Notes: a model not told the origin generated them from the letters alone. Shown: positions 51,247 through 60,289, counted from the stretch's first letter. The stretch is DNA of 64,000 nt from Streptomyces sp. rh34 (GCF_002551245.1 NZ_NTGZ01000003.1:52848-116847); one strand, 5' to 3'. A program made the numbers and translations.

Positions 51247-52029
51247 CTACCGGAGGATCGGGCAGTTGGTGGCCTCATACTCATCCGCGATGGTGAAGAC
51301 GCTGGCACATCTCGGACACTCTGCCTTGCCGAAAAGATGGGAGATTCCCTCAGCGAGTACGACTTCCCCATCGCGGATGGCCATCTCGTGCATCCACCGG
51401 CCGACGCCCGAAAGCTCCTCGACGGGCGTCGGCCGGAGCTCACGCCGGTCCACGTCGCCCAGGTTCCAGTCACGGATCGCCGAGTAGCGCCCGTAGTCGC
51501 CGATAGCAACGGTGACTTGCGTGGCGCAGTGAGGGCACAACAGGTCGTAGAAGTCGTCCGTGAAGTCCCCCAGGACGTTGGCCCAGTGATACTGCTCCCG
51601 GACCGCGAGCAGCGCGCGGAAGGTCACCAAGTAGTCGGCCGGTCGGGACTTCAGGTGCCGGTCCAGGTGGATGCCGAATTCGGCGATCGCGTCGGCGCTG
51701 TCAGCCAGCAGATCGTCACAGCCGTGCTGTCCTGCCGAGCGCTCCATGATTTCTCCGGCCAAGTGCCGTGCCTTCGTGCTCCCCGGTGCGAGACGCACGA
51801 GATGGGGCAGGGCGGCGATGCCCGCGGGCGACACCAGGTCGCGCTCCAGCATCAACCGATGCCCCAACTCCGACCACGCCGCATCGTCGTCCCCATGTTC
51901 CAAACGACCCAGAAGCTCGGGGACTCGGTCCACGTCAGATTGCCAGTCGTGCATCTGTGCCCAGTTCGCCACCCAGGCATTGAACCGTCCTGCGGGCAAC
52001 GAGTCGAACCTGCTCCACAGCGACACCAT
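51247..52029 (-). CDS. HEAT-like protein with terminal CxxC zinc motif
   Basis: 260 residues from ATG 52029 with GGGGAGG upstream. Helical repeats such as VPELLGRLEHGDDDAAWSEL, AGIAALPHLVRLAPGSTKAR HLAGEI and FRALLAVREQYHWANVLGDF are followed by DLLCPHCATQV and AECPRCASVF, a likely zinc ribbon split over 85 residues. The helical half resembles the 5182 protein. Unknown function; such proteins are frequent in Streptomyces variable regions. Confidence 0.75.
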   Translation of the reverse strand: MVSLWSRFDSLPAGRFNAWVANWAQMHDWQSDVDRVPELLGRLEHGDDDAAWSELGHRLMLERDLVSPAGIAALPHLVRLAPGSTKARHLAGEIMERSAGQHGCDDLLADSADAIAEFGIHLDRHLKSRPADYLVTFRALLAVREQYHWANVLGDFTDDFYDLLCPHCATQVTVAIGDYGRYSAIRDWNLGDVDRRELRPTPVEELSGVGRWMHEMAIRDGEVVLAEGISHLFGKAECPRCASVFTIADEYEATNCPILR

Positions 52030-52280
52030 CGGGAAGCCTCCCCTGCGCCGGCTGGGTTACCTCGCCCGTGCGGAAACTGCGCCGCGCCCCCCTCGTCCAC
52101 CAGCGCCTGGCCCCGCCCGACACCTGTACAGCTGCACCCAGCCCTGCGGAGAACAGTTCCTGGCGGTCATACCGAACCCCCGAACCCCGGAAGACCGTTG
52201 AGCGGCCGCTGCCCAGCCCGACCCGCGCGGCGCGCTCAGGCCAACTGAGAGGCAGCACGTTCCGGTGCGTGCGGGGATGT

Positions 52281-52714
52281 GAGTCGCTTGAGTCGCTGAA
52301 CTGGTCAGCGACTCAAGCCGAGCGACTGGGCACTCCGTCGGTCGCTCCGTCGCAAGAGGAAGAAACCGCAGGTCAGGAGCGAGTAGTGGAGCGAACAGCG
52401 ACCGAAGCGACCGGACTTAGGCATATATCAAGACCTCCTGTGTGCGCGTGTGCGTCATATATAGCGAGCTTCAGTCGCTTCAGTCGCTGTCACTGCAGTG
52501 CCATGCCCCTGAGCTGCTGCTTTCGGGAACACCATGCGCAGCGACCGAGGGCTCCGGTCGCTGCGCAGCTGTTTCAGTCGCTGTTTCAGTGGCAGTCCCG
52601 ATTGCTCACTGGCTGGAGACGCGCCCTTCCCGTCACGCCAGCGCCAGCAGCGGGCAGCAGTTCGCTAAGGTGTGTTTGTTGTTCAGTCGCTTCGGTCGCT
52701 AAGAGGGGGTGTAC
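52281..52714. repeat. GTCGCT iteron field, candidate replication origin
   Basis: More than a dozen copies of (A/G)GTCGCT or its complement AGCGAC(T/C) crowd this stretch upstream of the primase-polymerase gene. Examples: GAGTCGCT at 52281 and 52290, inverted AGCGACTC at 52307, CAGTCGCT at 52472, 52481, 52575 and 52684, GGTCGCT at 52694, and inverted AGCGACC at 52397, 52406 and 52540. Two copies continue into the gene (52742, 52773). An AT-rich interval (CATATATCAAG near 52424, CATATATAGCG near 52457) fits a melting site. Confidence 0.78.
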
Positions 52715-53827
52715 ATGCCTGCTGACCTGCGGATTTCCCCCAGCGACTCACGGGATGAAGGCTCGCTTCCTTCAGTCGCTGATGTGCCACTCGCTACGGC
52801 GAGGTGGTGCGCCCGTCAGGGGTGGCCGGTCCACCCCCTGGCTCCCGGCCGTAAGACTCCTGCGGCGAACTGTGAATCCTGCCGGCAGCCTGGCCACTCT
52901 CATGCAGGATGTACCTGCCCTGTCGAGGGCCGCTGGTGCCACAGTTTTCACGCGGCAACGCTGGACCAGCGCCGCATCGACCGCTGGTGGGGTGGCAACC
53001 CCCAGTTCGGTACCGGTGTGGCATGTGGCCCGGCAGGACTCATCGTGATCGACATCGATGCCCACGCGACGAAGCCCCCCAGCCGCGACAGGATCCTGCC
53101 AGGGATTCCCATCAGCGACCAGGTCAACCTCACCGGTCTCACCAACGGGTTCCACACCATCGCCGTGCTCGCGGCCCTGCGCAACATGCCCAGCCCGGCA
53201 GAGGACGCGAACACGCTGCGCGTGCGGACACCGTCCGGGGGGCTCCACGTCTGGTACCGGGCAGGGGACAACCGCCAGTGGCAGTGTTCCAGCGGCTCCA
53301 GCCCAGGTCGTGCTCTGGCCTGGCAGGTAGACGTCCGCGCCCACGGCGGCTATATCGTCGCGCCCGGCACCACCACGACCGCCGGGACCTACACACCGCT
53401 GGGCACTGTACGGCGTCCTGCCGTCCTCCCCGACTGGCTGGCCCAGGAACTCGAACGCACCGGCCACCTCCCCGCCCTGGACGTTCCAGCCCCCCGCGCA
53501 GTGCCCCCGAGAGCACAGCAGGCCGTCATCGCCGCGGGCGGAGGCCGCAACCACACCCACAACATCCTCGCCTCCGTGCTCGCACCGGTCGAAGCCTGCG
53601 GCCAAGTCGCTGAGGGAGCCGGGTTCTCCGACACCCTCAACCGCGCCGCCTACACCCTCGGCGGCCTCGTCGCCGCAAGCCGTCTCACCCAGAAAGAAGC
53701 CGAGGACATCCTCCTGCAAACGGCGGCCGCCGCCCGCCCGGGCCAGGACCGCCGGGCTCAACAGATCATCCGCAGCGGCATGGCCGCCGGGCTCAAGCGC
53801 CCCCTGTACCCCGGGAGCGGCCGATGA
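52715..53827 (+). CDS. Bifunctional DNA primase/polymerase
   Basis: 370 residues from ATG 52715 with GAGGGGG upstream. WCARQGWPVHPLAPGRKTPA, FGTGVACGPAGLIVIDIDAH (metal-binding D-x-D), VRTPSGGLHVWYRAGDN and WQVDVRAHGGYIVAPGTTT are the successive motifs of the prim-pol domain of plasmids and phages. A CESC...CTCP...WC cluster near residue 53 may bind zinc. The C-terminal helical part ends with PLYPGSGR. It overlaps the helicase gene by four bases. Together they could prime and unwind at the iteron origin. Confidence 0.93.
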   Translation: MPADLRISPSDSRDEGSLPSVADVPLATARWCARQGWPVHPLAPGRKTPAANCESCRQPGHSHAGCTCPVEGRWCHSFHAATLDQRRIDRWWGGNPQFGTGVACGPAGLIVIDIDAHATKPPSRDRILPGIPISDQVNLTGLTNGFHTIAVLAALRNMPSPAEDANTLRVRTPSGGLHVWYRAGDNRQWQCSSGSSPGRALAWQVDVRAHGGYIVAPGTTTTAGTYTPLGTVRRPAVLPDWLAQELERTGHLPALDVPAPRAVPPRAQQAVIAAGGGRNHTHNILASVLAPVEACGQVAEGAGFSDTLNRAAYTLGGLVAASRLTQKEAEDILLQTAAAARPGQDRRAQQIIRSGMAAGLKRPLYPGSGR

Positions 53828-55353
53828 CATCCCCCGGCAACGACAACACGCTCTTCCACTTCGACCCGCAACTCGTCGCCGCACAGATCCGAGAACAAGC
53901 CCCACTGCCTCTGCCCGCCCAAGCCCTACCGCCCCCCGTGCCGGCTACCTCCGGGGAAGCGACCCAGCACGGGCTCCTGCCGGACACCCTCACCGACCGC
54001 GGCAACGCCAAACTCTTCGTCAAGCTCTACGCCAACGACTACCGGCATGTCCCCGGCATGGGCTGGTACAGGTGGGACACCACCCGCTGGCAGATCGACG
54101 AGGACGACACCGTCGTCTGGGCTGCCGGCGACCTCGCCGAAAGCATCGCCTCCAACGATCCCCGCGGCCTCTACACCACCCAGGCCCTCCAGCAGCACCG
54201 CCGCCGAGCACTCTCCACCACCGGCATGAACGCCATGCTCACCCAGGCCAAATCAGCCCCGGGCATGGTCCTCAACGCCGCACGCCTCGACGCCGACGCC
54301 TACGCCCTATGCACCCCCGACGGCATCGTCGACCTCCGCACCGGCCTGCTGAAAACCCCGGACCCGAACAAGGACTTCCACTCCCGCTCCACCTCAGTCG
54401 GCCCCCGCCCCAGCCCAACCCCACGATGGAACTGCTTCCTCACCGACACCTTCGGCGACGACGCCGAAGGCACCGAGATGATCGAGTTCCTCCAACTCCT
54501 CCTCGGCTACTCCGTCACCGGCGACGTCGGAGGACAAGTCCTGCCCTTCCTCTTCGGCTCAGGAAAGAACGGCAAGTCCGTCCTCCTGGACGTCCTCATG
54601 AAACTCCTCGGCGACTACGCGGACGCCGCCCCACCCGGCTTCCTCATGGCCCGCCCCTACGAAGGACACCCCACCGACCTCGCCGAACTCCACGGACGGC
54701 GCGTCATCGTCTGCTCCGAGGTCAAGCACGGGGACAAGTTCGACGAGGCCCGGGTCAAGCTCCTCACCGGCGGAGACCGCATCAAGGCCCGCCGGATGCG
54801 CCAGGACTTCTTCAGCTTCCAGCCCACCCACAAGCTCTGGCTCCTGGGCAACCACCGGCCCGAGGTCGGCACCGGCGGATTCGCATTCTGGCGCCGCATG
54901 CGCCTGATCCCCTTCACCCGCGTCGTCTCCGACGACCGCAAGATCGACAACCTCGCCGACATCCTCGTCACCGAAGAAGGTCCCGGCATCCTCGGCTGGC
55001 TCATCGACGGCGCCCGCCGCTACCTCGCCGGAGACAAGAATCTCACCGGACCCGAACGCGTCCGCATCGCCACCACCGCATACGCCGAGACCGAGGACCA
55101 CACCGGCCGCTTCTTCGAGGAATGCTGCACCCTCGGCCCAGAACTGCGGGCCGAACAGACCGGTCTCTACGCCGCCTACCGCACCTGGTGCCAGGAAGAA
55201 GGAGCCCCGGCCATGACCTCACGCGCCTTCGCCGCCCGCGCCCGCGAACTCGCCGGCCTGGCTTCCCCGAAGGAAATGATCCTGTCCAACCAGCGCAAGT
55301 ACTACCCGGGCATCGGACTGCTCCCCGAGCAGGAGAGGCAGGCGAACGCATGA
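53824..55353 (+). CDS. SF3 (P4/D5-type) replicative helicase
   Basis: 509 residues, ATG overlapping the previous stop. A D5_N domain (GMGWYRWDTTRWQIDEDDTV, APGMVLNAARLDADAYALCT PDGIVDLRTG) precedes the ATPase: FLFGSGKNGKSVLLDVLMKL (Walker A), VIVCSEVKHGDKFDEARVKL (Walker B) and LWLLGNHRPEV (sensor/motif C). A winged-helix C-terminus (FAARARELAGLASPKEMILS) follows. SF3 helicases act as hexamers at plasmid and phage origins. Partner of the prim-pol. Confidence 0.94.
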   Translation: MTSPGNDNTLFHFDPQLVAAQIREQAPLPLPAQALPPPVPATSGEATQHGLLPDTLTDRGNAKLFVKLYANDYRHVPGMGWYRWDTTRWQIDEDDTVVWAAGDLAESIASNDPRGLYTTQALQQHRRRALSTTGMNAMLTQAKSAPGMVLNAARLDADAYALCTPDGIVDLRTGLLKTPDPNKDFHSRSTSVGPRPSPTPRWNCFLTDTFGDDAEGTEMIEFLQLLLGYSVTGDVGGQVLPFLFGSGKNGKSVLLDVLMKLLGDYADAAPPGFLMARPYEGHPTDLAELHGRRVIVCSEVKHGDKFDEARVKLLTGGDRIKARRMRQDFFSFQPTHKLWLLGNHRPEVGTGGFAFWRRMRLIPFTRVVSDDRKIDNLADILVTEEGPGILGWLIDGARRYLAGDKNLTGPERVRIATTAYAETEDHTGRFFEECCTLGPELRAEQTGLYAAYRTWCQEEGAPAMTSRAFAARARELAGLASPKEMILSNQRKYYPGIGLLPEQERQANA

Positions 55354-55751
55354 GCTCCCTGATCACCGAGGACGAGATCAGCCACGAGATCGAACTCGTC
55401 TGGCTCGAAGAGACCACCGACCTCGACTACGTCCGCCAGAGCCTGGACCGCCTGCCCACCCGCCGCGGCAAACCCCCCTACCACCGTGACGGACGCATGA
55501 TCGGCTACGCACTCCTGAGCCCTCAAGCCAAAGCCTCCCGCTCCTCAGGAACCTTCCGCCGCCGGGTCTTCTGGCTCCTCCCGCACGACCGCGACACCCA
55601 ACCCCAAGGCCTCTACGCCACTGGCGCCCCCGCCGAAGCCGTCGACCCCCGCACCCTCGCAGCCGGCATCAAGGGCTTCAAGACCGAGCGCTCCGAGGGC
55701 GGCCCGCCTTCCACCGCCATGCAGGAACTCGGCATAACTCTTCCGCTCTGA
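55350..55751 (+). CDS. Small protein co-transcribed with the replication genes
   Basis: 133 residues. ATG overlaps the helicase stop. N-terminal acidic helices (LITEDEISHEIELVWLEETT) and a basic centre (GTFRRRVFWLLPHDRDTQPQ) with PPYHRDGRMIGYALLSPQAK. I do not recognise the family. Position suggests a replication accessory or copy-control factor. Confidence 0.75.
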   Translation: MSSLITEDEISHEIELVWLEETTDLDYVRQSLDRLPTRRGKPPYHRDGRMIGYALLSPQAKASRSSGTFRRRVFWLLPHDRDTQPQGLYATGAPAEAVDPRTLAAGIKGFKTERSEGGPPSTAMQELGITLPL

Positions 55752-55759
55752 CACCGGCC

Positions 55760-55843
55760 GTACCGGTCGACAACGAGCGGCTCACCGCCGAAGGCGGAGC
55801 CGACCAGGCCAAGGAAAGGGTCAAGGACACCCTCACCGATTGA
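55760..55843 (+). pseudogene. C-terminal fragment of a CsbD-like stress protein
   Basis: VDNERLTAEGGADQAKERVK DTLTD and a TGA match the end of CsbD-family proteins (G-N-E-x-L-T-A-EG-x-x-DQ-x-K...K-D-x-x-x-D). The N-terminal half is missing. It is fused to unrelated DNA at the end of the replication operon. Confidence 0.7.
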
Positions 55844-56619
55844 CGCCGCCCACCCCCCCCGTACCTGGCCCTGGCTTTGTTCACGACTCGCGTCAGCAGT
55901 TGTTCACCGTTGCGGGAGGCACCTGCACGGCGGCGATGTCGATGTTCACGGCGTCGGGCAGCAACACGGACCACGGGCCTGGTGCCCGGCAACGGTGCCG
56001 CCACGACGGACCACCTGGCCCCGTAGCCAGCGCTTTTGCCCTGCCTCTCCGGAAGCGGCAGACGGCCGATCTCGCTGCCGGCCCCCGAGCTGCTGCTCAA
56101 AGCCGTGAACATTCGACGCAGGCCAGCTACCGCAGTGCCTCCCGAACTGCTGTCAAAACGCTGCTCACTGTCGTGTTCGAAGCCAACAGAACCTGGTGAG
56201 GGCAGGTAATGGCATCTCCCAAGAAGCTGACCGTCAGGCGCGGGGCGAGGGGCGGTCTCACCGCCGTGCGGTGCTCTGCCGACGGCCGTGCCTGCGCCCA
56301 TAGCTGACGACGATCAAGAGGACCTCGCCCAGGAGCTCGGGATCGCCCCAGCGACCGGTGCGGCAGGCAGGCATCGCCCCGTACCGGGATCGCCGTGGAT
56401 GCCTGCGCTAGCTTCGTCTGCAGAGCGCCCATCGACACCACCAGCGACGGACGCCGACGCCCCATTGCCGTCTAGCAGCCTGCCCAGGTCATTGCCGGGA
56501 GTTTTCAGGAGGTGCCAGCTTGCTTGGGCTCTGTTCTCGGTCTGCCGATTGTCAGTGCTGCGTGGCACTCTTTGAGTACGCCAGTGACGGACCGAGTGGA
56601 GAGTGTTGAGGTGCGTGCC
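55844..56619. other. No gene recognised
   Basis: Nearly 780 bases. Frames on both strands are short on domains and have unusual composition (Ser/Arg/Pro). It may be decayed sequence at the edge of the replication module. Confidence 0.45.
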
Positions 56620-56820
56620 ATGGCAGTGCGTGTTCGGCATACAGATCCTCCCGCGCCGTCCGGGTGCCGGTGGTGCGGTGAGGAGAAGAGCAGACATGGC
56701 CGACGGTGGGTGGCTTCTGCCGGAGTGCACTCATGGGAGGCGCCTACCCGTGAGCAGCGTCTTAGCCGAATGAAAGCCCGCCGTTCAGCGCGGCTGGCTC
56801 ACTCGTTCTCGGCCCAGTGA
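56620..56820 (+). CDS. Small zinc-motif protein (66 aa)
   Basis: GCRWCGEEKSRHGRRWVASA GVHSWEAPTREQRLSRMKAR RSARL: a CxxC...H...H arrangement and the terminal basic helix are typical of a common small Streptomyces protein family. GAGG lies a suitable distance before the ATG. The end overlaps the OLD-family gene by 22 bases in convergent orientation. Confidence 0.6.
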   Translation: MAVRVRHTDPPAPSGCRWCGEEKSRHGRRWVASAGVHSWEAPTREQRLSRMKARRSARLAHSFSAQ

Positions 56821-58664
56821 CGCAACCCGGCCTCGCTGGCCACCTTGATCGCATCTTTGAACGATTTCACCAAGGCTGGCGGAACATCTGAGGGCTGCCG
56901 CAGTCGCTGTGCCAGCTCGACGACCATGCTCTCCTTTTTGCGGGGGGCATGCTCGGAGTGCTGGTACAGCAGGGTGTGAAGCGACTTGCTGAACTTGCCG
57001 GTGCTGCGCAGAGCTGCAACGTCGGTGGACGTCCACTGCTGCTCGTCCTTGCGGGGCCATTCGGCATTCATGGTGTCGGCCCACTGATCATCGCTGAAGA
57101 CGTCCTCCAGCTCGTTCGGGTCTCCGAGGAATAGGCAGTCCTTCTCGGTGAAACCGTACTTCTCCAGACGATTGAGGCTGAACTCCTTTTCCTTGTCGCG
57201 GATCGAGTCACCATCGACCAGGAACAAGACGGTGCGCTTGTGCTTCTTGAGGAATTTGGCGAAGTTGAGGGCACCGTCGTTGCCGCCGCAGTCCCACAGC
57301 GCGATGCCCGCAGACTGGACCGGGTAGCCGAACGCCAGCTTGAACAGTGCTGGCAGTGCCGCGTACTCGGTGGGGCCCTCCACCCCGACGAAACACCGTT
57401 CGTGCAGGAGGACACTGTTGCGGAAGCCCAGGGAAACCGCCATGTTCGAGAGGAAGCGCCGAGTATCCTCGTCGCTGTCCTCTGCGCCGAGTGACTGTAC
57501 GTAGGCCCGCCCATCCCTACTGTTGAGATGCACGATGTCCTGGATGTCGACGCCGTCGATCAGGTTCAGGGAATGGGTGGCAACGATCACGGTGGATTGC
57601 TCGGCGGACGCCGATACCTTGATCATGTCCATGATGCGACGCTGGTGCTCATAGTCAAGGTGCGTGTCGGGCTCGTCATAAGCGATGATCACTCCGCCCG
57701 CGGCGCCGTCCCTTGCTGATTCTGAGAGAAGCTGTTGACTGGCCTCCCACAGGGCCAGCGAAATCCTGCGGGACCGGCCCGCCCCGGCCGCAGCCAGTGA
57801 TACAGCCCGCTGGCCCGGTGCCGCAGCAGTCATCGAGACGCCACTGACAGTCGGCCGGAACTGCACGGTCGGTTCCAGCGAGAAGGAGTCAAGGGCGCAT
57901 CGTTCCTCGACCAACTTCTGCAGGCGGCTGGCATCGTCCTTGAGTAGGCCGGAAAAATCGGACTCCAGATCGGTGATCTTCTGTCGGGTCTCCTCACGCA
58001 GGGTGTATTCACGCAACTTCGCGGTCAGGATGCTGCGGACCACAGTGTCAGGAGTCTCCGCGGCGTCGCCTCGGAAATAGAGAAGCTGAGGCAGGGCGCT
58101 GACGACGTGCTCGGGCGCCTGCGTCCAACCGGCAACCGTTGGGGCTGAGGCCACATAATCCTCGAGAACCTCGGTCCAGCTCGCTTTGACGTTCGGCTGG
58201 CCCTCCCGCAACTTGACGCCTACATCGGAGGCAAGGGTGCGGAGCTCAGGCACCTTCAGCGAGGAGACGTTCCGTAGTGCGGGATTCTGCGGCACCTGCG
58301 CCAGCCACTCGAGCGAGACGCCTTCGCCTTCCACGTGCCGACGGCGCACCTGGATGGAAGAGCTGAGCCCCAGGGCCTTCTTCTCGACTTCGGATAGGTC
58401 GAACCGCCCTTCCACCGTCACCGCGACCGGTGCCCCAACATCGTCGGCCGCCGGCAGGGCAGCGCGCGTGGGTTCACTCTCGGCAAACTGAGAGACATCG
58501 CTGTCCGCGGGGGGGCGCTCGCCTAGCAGGAAGGCGATGGCGTCCAAAGTCGCTGTTTTCCCGCAGTCGTTGTGGCCCGTCAGGATGGTCTGCTTATGGA
58601 TCGGCATGCTCTGGACGTCGCCCAGCGAGCGGAAATTAGTGACGCTGAGTTCGACGAGTCGCAC
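56799..58664 (-). CDS. OLD-family ATP-dependent nuclease
   Basis: 621 residues. An N-terminal ABC/AAA15-like ATPase (MRLVELSVTNFRSLGDVQSM, ILTGHNDCGKTATLDAI as Walker A; GRSRRISLALWEASQQL signature region; VIIAYDEPDTHLDYEHQRR as Walker B; VIVATHSLNLIDG as H-loop) is fused to a TOPRIM domain (CFVGVEGPTEYAALPALFKL, TVLFLVDGDSIRD). This is the OLD layout. OLD nucleases cleave DNA; relatives include phage-defence proteins such as P2 Old and GajA. No UvrD-type helicase (GajB) adjoins, so it is likely a stand-alone class 1 type. Confidence 0.93.
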   Translation of the reverse strand: MRLVELSVTNFRSLGDVQSMPIHKQTILTGHNDCGKTATLDAIAFLLGERPPADSDVSQFAESEPTRAALPAADDVGAPVAVTVEGRFDLSEVEKKALGLSSSIQVRRRHVEGEGVSLEWLAQVPQNPALRNVSSLKVPELRTLASDVGVKLREGQPNVKASWTEVLEDYVASAPTVAGWTQAPEHVVSALPQLLYFRGDAAETPDTVVRSILTAKLREYTLREETRQKITDLESDFSGLLKDDASRLQKLVEERCALDSFSLEPTVQFRPTVSGVSMTAAAPGQRAVSLAAAGAGRSRRISLALWEASQQLLSESARDGAAGGVIIAYDEPDTHLDYEHQRRIMDMIKVSASAEQSTVIVATHSLNLIDGVDIQDIVHLNSRDGRAYVQSLGAEDSDEDTRRFLSNMAVSLGFRNSVLLHERCFVGVEGPTEYAALPALFKLAFGYPVQSAGIALWDCGGNDGALNFAKFLKKHKRTVLFLVDGDSIRDKEKEFSLNRLEKYGFTEKDCLFLGDPNELEDVFSDDQWADTMNAEWPRKDEQQWTSTDVAALRSTGKFSKSLHTLLYQHSEHAPRKKESMVVELAQRLRQPSDVPPALVKSFKDAIKVASEAGLRHWAENE

Positions 58665-58894
58665 AATGCTCCCTTGCAGTACAGCACGGACACGCTGGTG
58701 GCCAGCAGCCGTTAACGCGCCGTTGAATCACGCCACTTCGGGGCGACGTGGGAAAACTCTAGCGTCTGATGAGGCACGGGAGAGCCGGGATCCCAACGTC
58801 GCAGAGGGCGCGTCAGCGTAGAAGGGCGATCGAAGATCATATCTCAGACGATGGGAGCGCCCCTGACCATGGTGGAGTGGATGGTCACTACGGG

Positions 58895-59580
58895 TTACCC
58901 GCCGGTCTGTCGGACACTGCGATCTCGTCCAGTGATGCCGGTGTGGGTGAGTAGATGTTGTTGGGCGGGGTGGAGGGTACTCCATTGCCTGCGCTGCGCT
59001 CTGGCCCACCGTTGGAGTGTGTCCGGGACGGATTCGTTCCCGCTGATCGTGGTGCGGTATTGCTGCCAGGGGTAGGGCCAGGGCGGGTTCCACCACGGAT
59101 CCAAGCTGGCGAGGGCGGCTGCGGTGGTGGCGGAGAGGGCGCCGGCGCGAGCGTTGCGGCGTTGGCGGCTCAGCCATGTGCCGAGGGAGAAGCCGTCTTG
59201 TCGCGTGTGTTTGTCCGGGGTGAGGCGGCCGTGCTGGACGGTGATGTCGCGGTTCTTTTGCGGGCGCGTTGGCGGTGTTCGGCCAGCCAGCGTCCGATCG
59301 GGAACCCTTCGTGTTCCTTGCTCGAGCGTGCGGCGAGGTGTCCGTGCTGGGCCGTGTACGAGCGGGCATGGGCGACGTCGGTATCGAAGCGCGGGGTGGT
59401 GGTCAGCCGGCGGGAGTCACGCGGGCCGACCCGCGCCCGGGCGGCGTCGCGGGTGATGCCGATCGCGGCGAGCAGGTGTTGCTGGTCGGGGTGGAGGCTG
59501 CCGTAGAGGGTGCACTGGCGCTTGACCCAGATACCCAGAGGTGCCCCGGCCCGTGGTCCGGTGCGGGTCGACTCCTCGCC
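58895..59580 (-). pseudogene. Frameshifted helicase-associated-domain remnant
   Basis: Helicase-associated repeats can be followed through frameshifts: GAPLGIWVKRQCTLYGSLHP DQQHLLAAIGI, then EGFPIGRWLAEHRQRARK, FSLGTWLSRQRRNARAGALS (another frame) and DPWWNPPWPYPWQQYRTTIS, PDTLQRWARAQRRQWSTLHP AQQHLLTHTGI. Such repeats form the C-terminal half of the large helicase-like proteins encoded next to Streptomyces telomeres. The DEAD-type helicase domains are absent. Confidence 0.75.
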
Positions 59581-59806
59581 CGGCATCGATCTGCTGGGCG
59601 CGATCGGCGCGGCACACCCCGAGCTGCTGCTCACCGGAGCCACGCTCCGGGACCAGGGCCTCATGGTGTCCGGGCTCCTCGCGGCAAGGTGGCCGGTGCC
59701 GCTGCTGTGGGAGGTGATCGCCCGCTCGCTGCCCGACCCGCTGCACCGCACGGTCGGCGCGGTGATCTCCGGCCGCCTCAAGGCCGCCGCCACGATGCCG
59801 GTCCCC
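59570..59806 (+). pseudogene. C-terminal fragment of a Rep-like protein
   Basis: SSPGIDLLGAIGAAHPELLL TGATLRDQGLMVSGLLAARW and LPDPLHRTVGAVISGRLKAA resemble the C-terminal domain of Streptomyces HTH/Rep proteins (LL-x-x-IG-x-x-x-PEL-LTG-x-TLRDQG...TVGA-I-x-x-RL). The winged-helix N-terminus is missing; the fragment is joined to the helicase remnant at about 59575. It directly precedes the intact HTH gene, as the 16531 rep gene precedes its paralogue. Confidence 0.65.
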
Positions 59807-59813
59807 GGCTCTG

Positions 59814-60116
59814 ATGCGGAGTACGCATATGCCCAGCACAGAGCAGACATTGCGGCTCACCGTCGCCGCCCTCATGCACCTCACCGGCGAGCGACAGGCC
59901 GACCTCGCGGCCGGCCTCCGCCTGAGCCAGACCCAGATCAGCCGCAAACAGTCCGGCACCGCAACCTGGACCCTCACCGACGTCGACAACCTCTCCGCCC
60001 ACTACGGCATCCCCGTCGGAGACCTCCTCGTCGGCGTCGACCGCGCCATCCACTGCCTGCCCGCCCGCCGCCGCGCACCGATGCCCGGCGCCGCCCAGCT
60101 CACCATCCACCCCTGA
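59814..60116 (+). CDS. Small XRE-type HTH protein
   Basis: 100 residues. LTVAALMHLTGERQADLAAG LRLSQTQISRKQSGTATWTL TDVDNLSAHYGIPVGDLLVG is a Cro/C1-type HTH (TGERQADLAAGLRLSQTQIS as the helix-turn-helix). The ATG at 59814 lies inside the palindrome ATGCGGAGTACGCAT, also found at the start of the disrupted copy at 18371, so translation may start there or at the next ATG (59829). Likely a plasmid copy or stability regulator paired with Rep. Confidence 0.85.
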   Translation: MRSTHMPSTEQTLRLTVAALMHLTGERQADLAAGLRLSQTQISRKQSGTATWTLTDVDNLSAHYGIPVGDLLVGVDRAIHCLPARRRAPMPGAAQLTIHP

Positions 60117-60154
60117 CCCCCGCCACCGCAGTCCAGAGGCACGGCGCCGTTGGG

Positions 60155-60289
60155 ATGCACGCTCTGTACGGGGTAACCGTCCAACTGGCGGCGACCCTGA
60201 CGACGCTGGAGGCGAAGCGCCTGGGAATGACCGTCGAGGCCCTCCTCGACAGGGCCAGCCTGTTCTTCCATGAGCGCGCCGCCGGATAG
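60155..60289 (+). CDS. Possible small protein (44 aa)
   Basis: MHALYGVTVQLAATLTTLEA KRLGMTVEALLDRASLFFHE RAAG: helical with normal composition, ending just before a strong terminator. The ribosome binding site is weak (TTGGG too close), so translation is uncertain. Confidence 0.4.
   Translation: MHALYGVTVQLAATLTTLEAKRLGMTVEALLDRASLFFHERAAG

Noticed and set aside
52068..53048. Long plus-strand frame across the GTCGCT iteron field
   Set aside because: It is Ser/Arg/Cys-rich without a domain and overlaps the start of the clear primase-polymerase gene in another frame.
56799..58664. Gabija (GajA-GajB) system
   Set aside because: The OLD-type protein fits GajA in layout, but no UvrD-like helicase gene adjoins on either side.
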